From the NCBI RefSeq assembly GCF_037975245.1, contig NC_092565.1:11216499-11280498 (forward strand): 64,000 nt of DNA, in the 5' to 3' direction. Shown here in pieces: positions 40,456 through 53,400 of this stretch (within the stretch, counting starts at the first letter, position 1; each line of letters starts with the position of its first letter). The notes beneath the pieces were generated by a model. It made no database searches. It had not been told where the DNA came from and worked only from the letters and a program-made list of their open reading frames with translations. Both the position numbers and the translations under genes were made by a program. This DNA comes from Apostichopus japonicus. Lineage: Eukaryota; Echinodermata; Holothuroidea; Aspidochirotida; Stichopodidae.

Positions 40456-43400
40456 AGCACTGCATCTTCAAAGAAAGCCTTTCTGATCACATCTAGGACA
40501 CGCAAAAGACAGGTCCAGCTGATACCTGTAGAGGAAGTGCGAAGAGTGACCACTTCTCCTTTGAATATAGCACTAGCAAGGAGATACCTTTGCTGGCCTC
40601 TCCGTTGGCATCCAACCACATCCTCACCCCCAACATGCCTGCATCTTCTAGTAGTTATGGCCCACTAAATTACACCCCAAAACTTGTCAAAGATACATTT
40701 AAACCAAAATAAGAAAAGAAAAAACAAGAAAATGATTTATTTCTAAAAAAACATTTTATTCATCAAAATGTATTTGATGTCATTACAAGTCGTTCCTCTA
40801 TTACCCATAGTGTTAAAATGCCATGCGTAATAAATTACTGCTAAACATGCAATGACCTCTAAAGTCATCTCTTTACTTGACTGTGATCAAAATCAAGGTG
40901 CTGAAAACAATAACCTGAATTTTTTTTCTTAATGCAAGATATATACTTTCAGAATGGGATCAAGGATTGCTGAAAAAGATGCATGAACAGTGAGAGGTGA
41001 TATTACAGTTCATAACAGCTAGCTAGCCCTAGGACATGAGAAAATTTGGCATTAACTTATAATACTTGTTACAGTGAAGCACATGAAATAATGTCACAGG
41101 AAATTTATGAAACACTGACATTAATAGCCCACTAAGTGTAGGGGGGGGGGGTGCTGTGTTTGAAACCACCATCATTTGACTTCTAGATTGCTGTTTCTGA
41201 AAGAAAAAAGAGAAAGAAATTTCTCCTATTCTGTTATGCTCCCTCACTTTCATCAGCTAGCACACAATTGCTGACATTTTTATAAAGCTGCTTCTAGCTA
41301 CAAGCCTGATCAGCATTGACCTCAATATGCTAGAAAGTCAAATAATGGGCACCCATAACCTTTATGTCATTTTCTGTCACTCAGACATTTTCGTTGTCTA
41401 ATTAAAAACTTAGCGCAAGGTCTGATGCTTCATCATTCAAAACTATTACAGCATTATGTAATTTCTAGCACATTTCTTTTACTGTTAAATTTTGGAAGCA
41501 ATCATGATTCAAGTCAGTTTGTACCATTATTGCGGAATGCTATTCATTCAAACCCTGCAGTAAGTGGTGGTCTTGTAGATAAGATGGGAAATAATATGGA
41601 TTGCCAGTCAAACAACATGCAATGTAAAAAGTCATATCATAACTCTATTTCGCGACTGGTAAGAACCAATTGAACTTCACCAGAAATGGCCACCAATATT
41701 TTTAACCTGCCTGCAGGATAGTGTAGTTAAAAAGGTGAACAAGAGTCCCTACTCTTACTGATAAGATCAAAGAAAGCTATGACAAACATCTGATAAGATC
41801 AGTTGGGGGGGGGGTGGTGTAACTTTGCACGACAACTAACCCCGTAATGCAAACACCTGATTGGCTTCAATCATCAACCAACGGGACCCGATCACACATT
41901 TTTGTTTATTGCACACTGTGCATTTCCGTCAATACCCTGTTCCACACAACACTCAACCCATATTGACCCCTCATTTCAACCCACCCTGAACCACCCACAT
42001 CCAACCACCCTGAACCCCACATCCAACCACCCTGTGCAAGCTTAACCTCTTTGGATCAGCTCATTCTGATCCTTCTTTTAAAAAAAAAGACATGTTTGTG
42101 CAATGGAGTATAAAACACTCAGTGAGAAAAGTTACCACAAAAAGTGACTTATGACGTTTTGTTTTGTATCGCCAAAAAATACATCTGTACATGTGAACAT
42201 ATATGAAAGGACACTTGGAAATGAAAAAAAAAAAAAAATTAAAAAGAGTTAAAATACACCTCCGGACTCCTGCTGAGTTGGTAAATATATATGGAGAGAT
42301 GATAATATTTCATGCAGAGGACTAAATATCTCATTGGAAATAAATATACGAATATAGTACAAGTTCTATATTACAAATTCAAAAACAAAAAATACGAAAG
42401 AAAGAAAGAAAGAATGCTACATTAAAGATCTAATGCAAGATCTAATGTAAGACCAAAGATGTGCTGTTTTGTGGTATTGGTTCCTTACTTCTTGTGCTAA
42501 TGAGCATTGCCAGACTTATTAAAGTCAACAATAAAATTTACAACAAAAGAATGACTTAACAATGTCTGCAAAATTGTAAACAATTAATTCAAAACATACA
42601 TCTTTTTATCATGTTTTTACAAAAACAATTTGTAACAATTTGGAAAATTTCAAAACCTATTCATGAGAAAAGTACAAAAACTATCTAAATTTTAACCTCT
42701 TACGACAACACTTTTATCTAGGATATTAAATGCAGCTTGTAAAGTTTTTCTAAAATCACTAGAAAATTCATTACAAAAGTTGGTTTTCATTCATTTGATC
42801 ATACTTGGAAGTCTTTAGTAGAATTCTTGGTGGAATGCAAACTTTTTCATGTCCCTCCACACAGCACTTCATCTGAAGAACATTCAAGATCTCATATGAG
42901 CCCAAAGCGCTACGGTCAGCTGAGATGTTGTCTTGACCCAGGTCAAGTCCTGGGGACAATTATATTACCGGGACAGCCCCCTCCCCCCCCCGAAAATGAG
43001 AATACACCATTCTTTAGGCTACATTTTCCTGGGCCCCTATTTTTGCTAAATACTCATGGAAGCTTGTACCGACCTCGGTATGCTTAATAAAGGAAAATAC
43101 TATTAATTTTGCAAGTATACTCTAGTTTTGCAGTATTAGTTTACCAAATAAACTGAGAGAAGTTAGGATTGCTGTTCCTCACATTGAGACTATAATTTAC
43201 CTTTTGTGGGTTTCTTTTTTTATAGGGGGGAGTCAAAAATTAATTAAATGATAAATTAATAAAACTAACCACTCCTAAAAGTTTTGTTTATTCAGACAAA
43301 CATTGCTTCAAATACTACATATTTCTCTTGATTACAGAAACTGAACGTTGAGTAATAAACTAAAATGCAATGTACAATATCTGTATGACTTCCTATGTGC

Positions 43401-46400
43401 TGGTTCCATCATAGATTTAAACATCAGTTAAATCTCCATATTTGGTTCTAAATTCTAAAGAGATTGAAAACTGGCTCAGAATCAGTTAAAGGGGTAAAAC
43501 AGTAACATAAAAACTACTTGAATTAAGGAATGACTAAAGCTACACAGATTTATGAAAGCCTCAAGAGTCAACTACCAAGAAGGAAAATGCCAAGAACCTT
43601 TCGAATATTAGAAAGAAGAATGCTCTGGAAAACAAGACCAGCCGGAATATCGCCTGCAGCCTATCACGACAAACGAAAAGATCGCTGAGACACCAGATGA
43701 CATGTAAGGAATGCAAGAACAGGACATTCTGTTGTTTGGAAATAAAATACAGATAAAAGTAAAGATAAAAGATACTACAAACTACAAAAGATTAGGAAAG
43801 CCTCAAGAGTCCACGACGACTTCTGAAATGGAAGCTTGTCTTTTCAAGATTGTTCCGTTGCAGAAGTAAAAATCCTTCAAGGAAATCGAAAGACTTTGGA
43901 ATTAGATAAAGGAAAGAAATGGAAGAATGGTTCCCCTCTAGTGCTACAGATGTAACAAGGAGAGATGAGACGAAAAAGAATTTCATCAATCTAATGGATG
44001 ATCCACGAAAGATTGCTTTAGATAGTTGCCATGGCAACAGCTAATCTCACCAACTGCTTGTCACATTTTATATATTCATGGCAAAAAAAGTCATCTTTGG
44101 ACTAAATTCAACAGGTTATCCTGTCATGAAAAGCTCATTCTATGAGATACAGGAAACCATAACATTCCATATGTGGGGACGATTATTATTTTGTTTTCTC
44201 GGGACTTCATCCAAAAACACTCTTAATTAATTATACACTGTTTTCTCTGAAAAGCTACACCAAATATGAATATCTTGATTACATCTCATTTCGACATATT
44301 TATGATTATTCATGATGAGAGCAGCATATTCTTCTTCCAAACCAGCATTTTATTTTTTTGTGAAGGACTTCACGACAATTCACGAAGATCTTTATTTTCA
44401 AACCTTTTCGACAAGGTTCCTTCTAATGATTTTGGCTCATCTCTATTTTCTTTATAACGATAATTACAAATTTCAAACAATGTTGTTTTTGACTAGGAAA
44501 GCAAAATTATGAGGATCAACCAACTTCATACAAAAATCAAACATAACTATAATTCTCTGATGTTGAATATTCATTTTATGATTTGCATACTATATTTTTT
44601 TATTTTTTTAAATTCTACAATGTGGTTCAAGGAGCTGTGTTTTGTGATGATAAATTTCTGTCCTGTTTAAAGTTCTGTATGTCCCAGGCAGGTGCAATAA
44701 ACTACTTCTTTGAGAAAAGATGCAAATAGCACATATTGAGCATCGCCGCTTGATGAAGATCAAAACTGTCCTGATCTAATATTGCAAATTAGATATATCT
44801 ACTGGTTAATTGTGTTAAGTGCCGTTTTTTGCTTTGAAAAAATGGAACCTATATGATGGTAAAAACTTTACAGACTGTGTGAGGTACAAATCAAGTTTCT
44901 GATAATCTATCAACAACTTCTGAGTACATCATGAATGTCAAGGCGCCAAAGAAATAATGTTTAATTTATGCTTGTAACTTCCATAACAAACCAACTTGAG
45001 TTTAAATTTTATTCTCAAAAATAAAATCCAGAGAATCGTTGAATTATTTCCCTTTATGATAAAACATCAATTTCCCCAAAAAAAGCTACTCTATAATTAC
45101 TCACTTGAAAGTCATGAAGATGCTGTCCCCCCCCCACCCCAATAAAATAAAATAAAAGAATCAATTATACACTCATTTATCTATAGTCTGCACCTTGACA
45201 TTTTTTAGCTCCCTGACAAAGTTGAACAGTTTTGAATCCATTTACCCAATTTTTTCCCCACAAACAGTGATGAATTCAACTCAATAGCATTATTCTAGTG
45301 TGTTATTTACAACATGCCAAAGGTGAATAGATAAATGAATTATGATGTCATCATAACTATTGTGAGAATTATTCCATTTGGAACAATTTGGTCAGTGAAC
45401 AAGTTATCAAAATTTGCTACAAGAGTGATGAAATTTCAAAGCAGTCAATTTTTGCAATTTTACAGATAAAAGATTGGTTAACTTTTACTTAACTTATCAT
45501 CAATTTGAGGCACAACACATGTTAGATCATTAATTGAATTGTTTCAGTGAAATAAACCCACAAAGATAATTTAGAGAGTAACTCTGAACATTTCGATTGT
45601 AGCATTATCTCACTTTTAACATTTTCATGATTATGTCTTGAAACCATTGCAGGAAGTACAAACTAGAAAAATGACAGAGTCAGCACTTGAACCTGGAAAA
45701 TACAGGTCTAACCACTGTCTACACGTTTAGACTCTCTTACTTAAAGTGGGTAGGAGATTACGCCTAACGATTACTGTTTCCACTAAATATGTATAATTAA
45801 TATGGATTCTAAGATACTAATAAATAACTAAATTAATATATGTATGTTGACTGAATCCTCTACCAGAAATCAGCAAAATGTGATGAGATTACTATGGCAA
45901 GAAATGTGGAAATATAAGTCATAAATTGTTTTTAATTTTTGTTGTTTATGTGCCTGAGTATATATTTGTTCATCCAACACTTCCAAAACTACCAAAGTAT
46001 TTATGTGTGTAGACAGTAGGAGTATATAGAAATGCCTATACTGAGGTATGAAAAATAAACTAAATTTATCAGCATTTGGAAACATCAATGTTGTTGTCGA
46101 GATGCAGTACTTCAATCAATGAGTTTCATATTGCATTGTCTGTGTTATTATACATAATGTTAGTTCTATATCCAAGACTGCAGCATCTTAATTTTGGTGC
46201 AAATGGGTCCAAGGTTAATCTCTCGTATGCTGCTAAACACCAACATAACTCTTCTTTTATCCTGCAGTGTATAAACATTTTTAGTAGCCGTGTTAATAAT
46301 ATTTTGTACCTTTCTGCTGTTTTAGTCGTCATGGCGTATATTTTATTTTGTTTTGTCTGTCTTAACTCGGTCGTATACACTCTTGAATTTTTTTTATGCA

Positions 46401-47172
46401 AGCATGTATTTATCCTTTCAGGAATATCATAAAAGTTGAAATCAACTCAAATCACTTTTGTGTTTTGCTGTGTCATTTCAGAACAAGGGGAGGTGCCTGA
46501 GCTGGACAGCTTGATTGTGGGATGGAAAGGAAGACCCCAAACTTGTTTAACATGCTTTAAAACTTCATGTCAGGTATTTGTCGGTACCTATGATATCATA
46601 ATGCACAGATGTCCTTCTCAGAGAACACAAGAACATTGCGGCCACTTCTACTTCCACATTGCTGATGATAGCTTTTACCAACAATTGGCAAATGTAGGTA
46701 TCTCCACTCTCACACTATTGTAACATTCAGATGTTCCTGGAAATACCATGGTGTACTTTTACTGCTATTTGTGTGCTGCGCTATGTCAACACCAAGTCAA
46801 CCATGTAAGCTGCTCTACCAGTAAATGAATGCCCCTGGCCCTCATCACTCGGTCATGCTTTTACACCAGTCGCCAATATATTGTAAATTATGTCACTCTT
46901 TGTTTCAGTTCTGGCATACGTTGCCCTGCTTACAACTTCACTGACAATGAACGATGGTACCTATTCTATAATAAAGTAGTTCAATGTAGTTTGCTCTCCC
47001 CATGAATGCAAAGTACTGCACTAACTATTAATGATATAACTGTCTTTCCCAAGTAGACTGCTCATCCCCCCCACGGTTATAGACAACTGCCCTGACAGAA
47101 AAACGATGTAACTTCTTTCTAGTTCTGATGTAGGTTGCTCTCCCAACAACAACAGACTAACTAACTACCTGC
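40456..47172. other. intergenic region and probable LZTS 3' UTR
   Basis: The sequence just below 47173 is probably 3' UTR of the minus-strand LZTS gene; AATAAA on the minus strand occurs near 46338-46343. The rest is AT-rich with a poly-G run at 41141-41150, a CCACATCCAACCACCCTGAA minisatellite near 41975-42035, and a (GAAA) tract at 42398-42412. The sequence AAAGCCTCAAGAGTC occurs twice (about 43556 and 43797). No supported gene; frames are under 130 codons with no recognisable domain. Confidence 0.45.
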
Positions 47173-48585
47173 CTAACAGTGAATCACATCACTTTTTTCC
47201 AGTTCTGAGGTAAGCTGTTGTACTTCTCTCTCTAGTTTGTGGTTCTTCTGTCCCATTTGCATGTAGTTCAGCTGCAGTTGTTTCTGATATTGCAGTACCT
47301 GAGTCTTCTCCCTCTGCCAGATCAACTTTTCTTTCTCAAATTCCTCGCCTTTCTTCTGAAGCTGCCCCTCTACTTCCTGTAGCTTGCTTTTCAGTTGGGC
47401 CATCTCCCTGTGGGTCCGTCTCATCTCTGCATTGTCCCCGGCCCCCCTCGAGTTGCCTCCCTGATCGACCTGTAGGAGCTCCAGTTTGTCGTATAAGCCC
47501 GCGATCTCCTTCTCTCTGTCTTGAAATCTCTCTCGGAACATCAGCATCTCCTCGTCCTTGGCTTGCAGCTTCTCCCTGCAAGACTTCAACTCGCTCTCGT
47601 GCTGTGTCAACTTCTTCTTTAGGCTGTCCCTCTCTTCTTTGATGTTCTCCTGCTTGAGGGTCGATTCTCGTCGCAACTGGAATAGCTCCTGTTCCCTCTT
47701 GGTGAGCTTCCATTGGAGGGAGCAGAAATCCTGCTCCAGCTGTTTCTGGGCCGACTTTGAATTCTCCGATCCTTTGAGACTCCTGCGCTTGCCCTTCGCC
47801 TTGCACTCGTTGTCCTGCACCTGCGCCTGCAGCTGAAGAACCTCCGTCTCTTTCCTCAGCGCCCGCTTCTCTAGATCCGAGATCTGCTGGTTCTGTTTCA
47901 GCCGGAGTTCTCTCATCTCGCCGTGGACGGCCTCCACTTCCATTTCCTTCTCCCTGACCCGAATCTCCATCTCGGACTTGAGCGCACGTTCGTTCTTCTT
48001 GAGCTGCTTCACCTCCTTGTCTTTGGTCTTGAGATCGGTGTGCAGTCCGTCCTGTATATCCTTCAGGTAAGCCAGTTCGGATATATCCTGAGCGATCTCC
48101 TTGTCCCTCTCCTCCAGCTTCTGCTGTAGCGACTGAAGTTCGTCCTCCTGGATGCTGACCTGTTTCGACAGGTTCAGTTTGACTTCATTGAGCTGATCCA
48201 GGGTCGCCCTCAATCTCTTCACCTCCAGGTCGCTGACTCCGCTCTGCTTCTTCACCAGATCCGGCGTCTCCTGCCACTTACTGCTGCGAGCCGCTTCCAA
48301 TTCTTCTTCCAATTTCTCCACTTTTTCTCTCTCTTGGAAGAGCTGTCTCTGGTATGAGTGAACCTTATCCCTGAGGTTATTGACATCGCCAAAGTTTTCA
48401 TTGATTACCTTCTTTGGGTTCTTACTACTACTACTACTACCACTACTACTACTGGAACCACTTCGCAAGTTTGAGTTCTCGTCTGGTGACTTATGATGAC
48501 TGCTCTGGTGATTGCTGTTCCTGAAATTGTGAGATGCTTCTGTCTTTTGCCTCAGTCTTGTATTTTCCTGCTCCAGTTGCAGTAC
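47173..48585 (-). CDS. LZTS: LZTS terminal coding exon (Fez1 coiled coil)
   Basis: Acceptor catttgcataaag| at 48586; 470 codons to TAG at 47175-47173. Begins VLQLEQENTRLRQKT, with a polyserine spacer from ACT/AGT triplets, and heptads to the end. The long minus-strand frame starts at 48723, but the part above 48585 has no coding character and is intron. The final ELEKSDVIHC is unlike the IESTEI end I recall for LZTS2. Confidence 0.88.
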   Translation of the reverse strand, partial: VLQLEQENTRLRQKTEASHNFRNSNHQSSHHKSPDENSNLRSGSSSSSGSSSSSKNPKKVINENFGDVNNLRDKVHSYQRQLFQEREKVEKLEEELEAARSSKWQETPDLVKKQSGVSDLEVKRLRATLDQLNEVKLNLSKQVSIQEDELQSLQQKLEERDKEIAQDISELAYLKDIQDGLHTDLKTKDKEVKQLKKNERALKSEMEIRVREKEMEVEAVHGEMRELRLKQNQQISDLEKRALRKETEVLQLQAQVQDNECKAKGKRRSLKGSENSKSAQKQLEQDFCSLQWKLTKREQELFQLRRESTLKQENIKEERDSLKKKLTQHESELKSCREKLQAKDEEMLMFRERFQDREKEIAGLYDKLELLQVDQGGNSRGAGDNAEMRRTHREMAQLKSKLQEVEGQLQKKGEEFEKEKLIWQREKTQVLQYQKQLQLNYMQMGQKNHKLEREVQQLTSELEKSDVIHC

Positions 48586-50415
48586 CTTTATGCAAATAAA
48601 GCAAAAGAAAACAGACACTTCATTATCTAACAAGATAGGGTTTCCTTTGTCAATTCCCAGGAGATAGGTTATGCTTGTGCAATCTTTTGAGCATTTCCTT
48701 TTCAACCTTCCCAAGACCTCCACTTATAAATCGATATGAATCTGACACCAAAGAAGTTTCCAAAATTTGTAATTCTTCAGTAGAAGCAATGCATGAGTGA
48801 CACAAACTGACTGGATTACTTCTGCTGCGTATAATAGTTTTCCAGAAAACAGCGTGGTCAGTGGCAGGTAAAAAGGCCATATTTTGTTTAATATGGACTC
48901 TGACATTATGAGGAACTTGCTATAACAGGATTTCTTCAACATTCAGTTTGATGTGAAGTTGTTGTTTTTAAAAGTGTCTATCACATGCTGTGTGTAAAAC
49001 TGCTATCTTTGTCTCTACCATTAAACTACTCAGGGATGAGACTGAGCCGGGGAAAAAAAATCTGAAATTTATCGATCGCCGTCCTGGGGGAGGGGTTTAA
49101 GGGAGGGGGTGTCCCCCTCCCCTTTAGAATTTTTTTGTCAGGTAAGGAGGGCTTAGATGCAAAATGGTGGACTCTAGATGGAATCTATCACATCACGCAA
49201 CTCGCCAAAAAAGTGTGGAATTTCTGCTTGTATAATTTATCCATTACCTTTTTTGAACCAAAAAAAGGCTTTTTTGCTTGCTTTGTGCTACTTGATTCCA
49301 CCACTGGTCAAATTTGGTGTTCCTTCCCTTTACAGTCCAGCATGTTCGGCAAAAAAAAAAAAAAAATTAAATAAATAAATAAATAAATAAATAAAAAAAA
49401 TAATTAAAAAAAAAAAAACGCGAATTACGAGAAAAAACGCGAAAATGAAAAAAAAAAAATCGGAAATCCGCGTTTCCACGGAAGAGTCTCATGCCTGACT
49501 ACTACAATTCATGTGAGTTCACAGGCCATTGCTTTTATAGGCACATACCTTTATTTATACCATAACATGTCTACTACAATCACATACAACCTTTTGATTT
49601 ATGGCCCGCTTTTGGCCGGGCAACAGTTAACGTCTCCCACATGACCAAACTGGTTTTAGTGAATGAGAGATGGAACCATCATCACATGGAGAGCACCCCA
49701 TCGCATCACACAAACTACAACAATATATATGAACAGCTCTTGTGATATCATTACTTACCTATTCCCGCTCGTCCCTATACCACAATACATATTCAATATT
49801 TATTATATAAAAGTTTATATCACACTATTTTGATCGTGTTTCTTTCATGAATTGAAAATGCCGCATATGAACACTGTCAGCCTCGGATTACAGGCCTTGT
49901 TGATTTTTGTTTCATAATATAAATTACTCGTGAGAACCCCGTGAGAACAAAGCAGAACAATGCCCCGAGAAACAAATATTTTAACTGTACTTCCTTGTTT
50001 CGTGAGCTACAACAGATTTACCCTTCAGGTAAAAGCTTGAAAGATAAAGCCATCTAGATCATTGAGAGGCTCCAGAATACTTCTTCAAAGATTGAAAGTG
50101 AAAGATTGAACAAACAAGTCACAACTTGACTGGTACAGTACTGTATGTGATAATCTGTTCAAAAACAAGGAAGACAAAGCCAACATATATCTATCACAGA
50201 TGAATAACTTAAAGCAACATTCTTAAATCTAGTCAGAATATACCTGATGCCTGATGAGCATTGTCACTTGCAGAATGGGCATTACTTGCTAACGATTAAG
50301 CAACAGCTTACTAACTAGCTTAATAAGTCAAATCTATTTATCCTAGAAATGTCGGAAATGAGAACAATTTTTTTTATTTCCCCCTTTTATATTCTCTTTG
50401 ATGCATGACTAACAC

Positions 50416-50463
<48 letters not shown>

Positions 50464-53400
50464 TATATATAAAAGGGTTTGGGCAACAGAATTCAGTTTC
50501 ATCTTGGGAGGATGTCTTAGTTGTGATATCTCACTTTGAGAAAGAGGGTTTGTGGCAAACTTGTCAAAAATTGTTTAATCACTGCAAACACCTGTTTTAT
50601 GGAAATCTGGTCACCATAATAATGTTCTTCTAGGTTCCACATCAACCACAGAACACCATAGGAAGAAATTTTGAAACCATTTGTTACTATAATAAAGATT
50701 AAAGGAATGGTCAGCTTATTTTATATTGATAGCACTTTAAGTTTTTTTCTTTTAATTCTATGTGTTTCTTCTGAGGACTTTGGTCTCTGTGTGTTAAACT
50801 TGGTAGTCCAGTCATTTTGACAATTAAGACCATAAACTTGTAAATGGTCATTTCACAAACACAGTAGTGGTACTAAAATATGACCTGCACCTAAGTTTCC
50901 CTGCCGGTTAGCCTTATAACTGGATAGCCCATTGCCTTGTTATTGGATAGCCTCACTATAGGATAGCCTCACTGCCGGTTAGCCTTATATAACTGGATAG
51001 CCTCACTGCCGGTTAGTCCCAGCTGATGGCTGACTTCATTACCACTGGTTCTTACAGCTCCTGTCTTACCTGTCTTTGTAAGCTCTGTTCCATGTCTGCC
51101 GCTGATTCTCTCTGCTTCTCGGACTCTGTCTTTATCCTGGCGAATTCTTTTTGCCATTCCTGTCTCTTGTCCTCTTGAACTTGCAAGATGCTTTCTTCGT
51201 TCTGTTCCATGACTTGACGAAGACCTGCTAGTTGCGCTTCCAGTTCCTGCGAGTTGTAAGACAGGAAAGCTTAAAATTATACCAGTTCATTGAATGGAAA
51301 TTCCGCCTATTTTGATCCCTCCCCACTACTGTTCCATTGCCATGCCCAATACACCCACCAGTCTTGTCATTCATTCATTGTGAATGTGCTCAACCATTGC
51401 TAAACCCTAATGGCCATGATATGAATACATATTTAATTTGCTAGAATGTGATTAACAACCACATTGACACACACATCCTGGCCAAAACGGCATCCAGCGT
51501 GTATTATTGCATTCAACGTAAATTAAATCCGGCAATAAAAAATTGCCTCCACCGTAATAACTATTTTCGCAAGAACGTTATCAGAAATAATATTATCAAA
51601 CTGGCTGGTTATGTAATACTTGAAACATACTGGACGTTTCAATGAATATTTCACACTTCAATAAGTGCACTTCGAAAGAGGCATTTAATAAATATTTTTG
51701 AATCTCGGCAGGCCACCCCCCAGCTGGAACAACGCAAAAGTTTTTTTGACAAAGGTACTGAAAACTGAGAGTGCTTAAATGGGATGGAGACAGGTCATTG
51801 AGCGACATTGAAAACTTCAAAGTTTAATTTTACTATTCATTAACCATGCATTTTGTGATATGTCAGTCTAAAATATCCAACATTAATCTACTTCCATTTT
51901 GTAATCCAACACAGACGGACCTGTCTGTCCCTAGTCCATATGGAACAGAACTGTCTGAGCACCGTAAGTCCATATAGGACAGGCCTGTCAGTCTCTAAGC
52001 GCGCAATGAATATAACAGTCTGTGCACAGCTAATCCATCACAAACAGTAAACAGGTCTGAATCCAACAGACCTGCTTCCAGCCCATGTTGAACAGACCTG
52101 CTTGTCTTTGGCTCCACAACAAACAGAGCAGTCTGATTTTAATCTGACAGGACAAACCCTTTCCCTCATTCTGAGACTCAAGCATGCATAAAAAATCTAT
52201 TAAATCAACCTGTTTCAGTAACTGTCCCTTCTGGCTATAGCCTATAAGTATTTCCTTTGTCCCAAATATAGCATCCTCTTTCTACAGAAATCAAATTTAA
52301 AATCTATTCACACTGATCTTCCACTAATAAAATGGCCTGGGAATTCATGAATGAAAATTCATGATTGATATCCCAGATTCCCAACCCCTCAAAGGCTTGT
52401 TGGATCGATTCCCCTAAGTAACAGTTCAAATTTAATTCTGACGGCTCACTTGGGGAATATCACGAACGAGAATACTGATCACAAATGAAGTCTTTTGTTA
52501 TATAGTCTAAGGGAAATACTGACTACCCTTGGGGAGGGATGCCCTCTGATATTAACCAAGGTTGGCTGTTAACAGAGACACACATCTGCAGTGAGAACAC
52601 ATTTCATGAAGAAAAACTGAAAGGATGAATGGAAGTTAAGTCACGCAACAGACATGACTGCTGCAAATATGGCGAGATGGAAAACTGAAAGCAAAACTTC
52701 CCAAATGCTACAAGCCCGCAGACAGACAGACACACGCACATACAATTCAATGTACTGTGAAATAATAACAGTAGCAGGCAAGTGATGCACAGAAACTTAT
52801 TAACATTACAAATATCAAGCACTACTTCCACTCACTCCCCCACCCCACCCCTCACTCCCCCACTAAACCTTCAATTCTGTGGAAGTATCTATCCATTTAT
52901 TTCTTGTAAAGAATCTATTTTCTGGAAACGCTTGTTAAATTCAAGTACTATTGTAATAAATGTTTAAAACAGTCCAATTTAAAACCAATATCACAGTTTG
53001 ATTGATTTGCAAGCATTTACTGAGTTAGATATACTAACAGCCTATATAGGCAAATCTTTATGCTTTTTATTGGTGTGTTTTTCATTCTTCTGAAGGGTAC
53101 CATACCTGAATTCTGTTTCTCAGAGCAGGAGATTCCTCGTCCGTGGAGATTTCTTCAATTATGGAAGATACGTGAGAGGAGATGGACTGGTTGTCGTAAG
53201 ATGCAGCGCGGTGTTCGGGAGGAGGGGAAAGACCGCTGTGAATCAGCTGGCTGTTGAAGGGTGTATCATGACGGTCCTGGATGGAGGAATGACTGTAACT
53301 TCGGCCTCTTTTCTCCAACTGGGGAGGTTGACTCCTGCAGAAAGAAAACATAATGGACGGACGTCACCTTTAAAGTCTAGGTTCGGTGGCTGCAAAAATT

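Noticed and set aside
40279-40668. 129-codon plus-strand frame
   Set aside because: Starts inside the MITE at 40125-40447 and crosses its right end and target duplication.
41960-42040. Direct repeats suggesting a CRISPR-like array
   Set aside because: Short contiguous CCACATCCAACCACCCTGAA minisatellite without spacers, in a eukaryotic genome.
47336-48129. Frames on both strands overlapping the long coiled-coil exon
   Set aside because: Shadows of the 470-codon LZTS exon; coiled-coil codon bias leaves other frames open.
48586-48723. N-terminal 46 codons of the long minus-strand frame at 47173-48723
   Set aside because: Intron read-through: an acceptor at 48586 joins in phase to the exon ending at 51070.
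50400-50475. Possible origin or hairpin at the (TA)n tract
   Set aside because: A simple microsatellite explains it.
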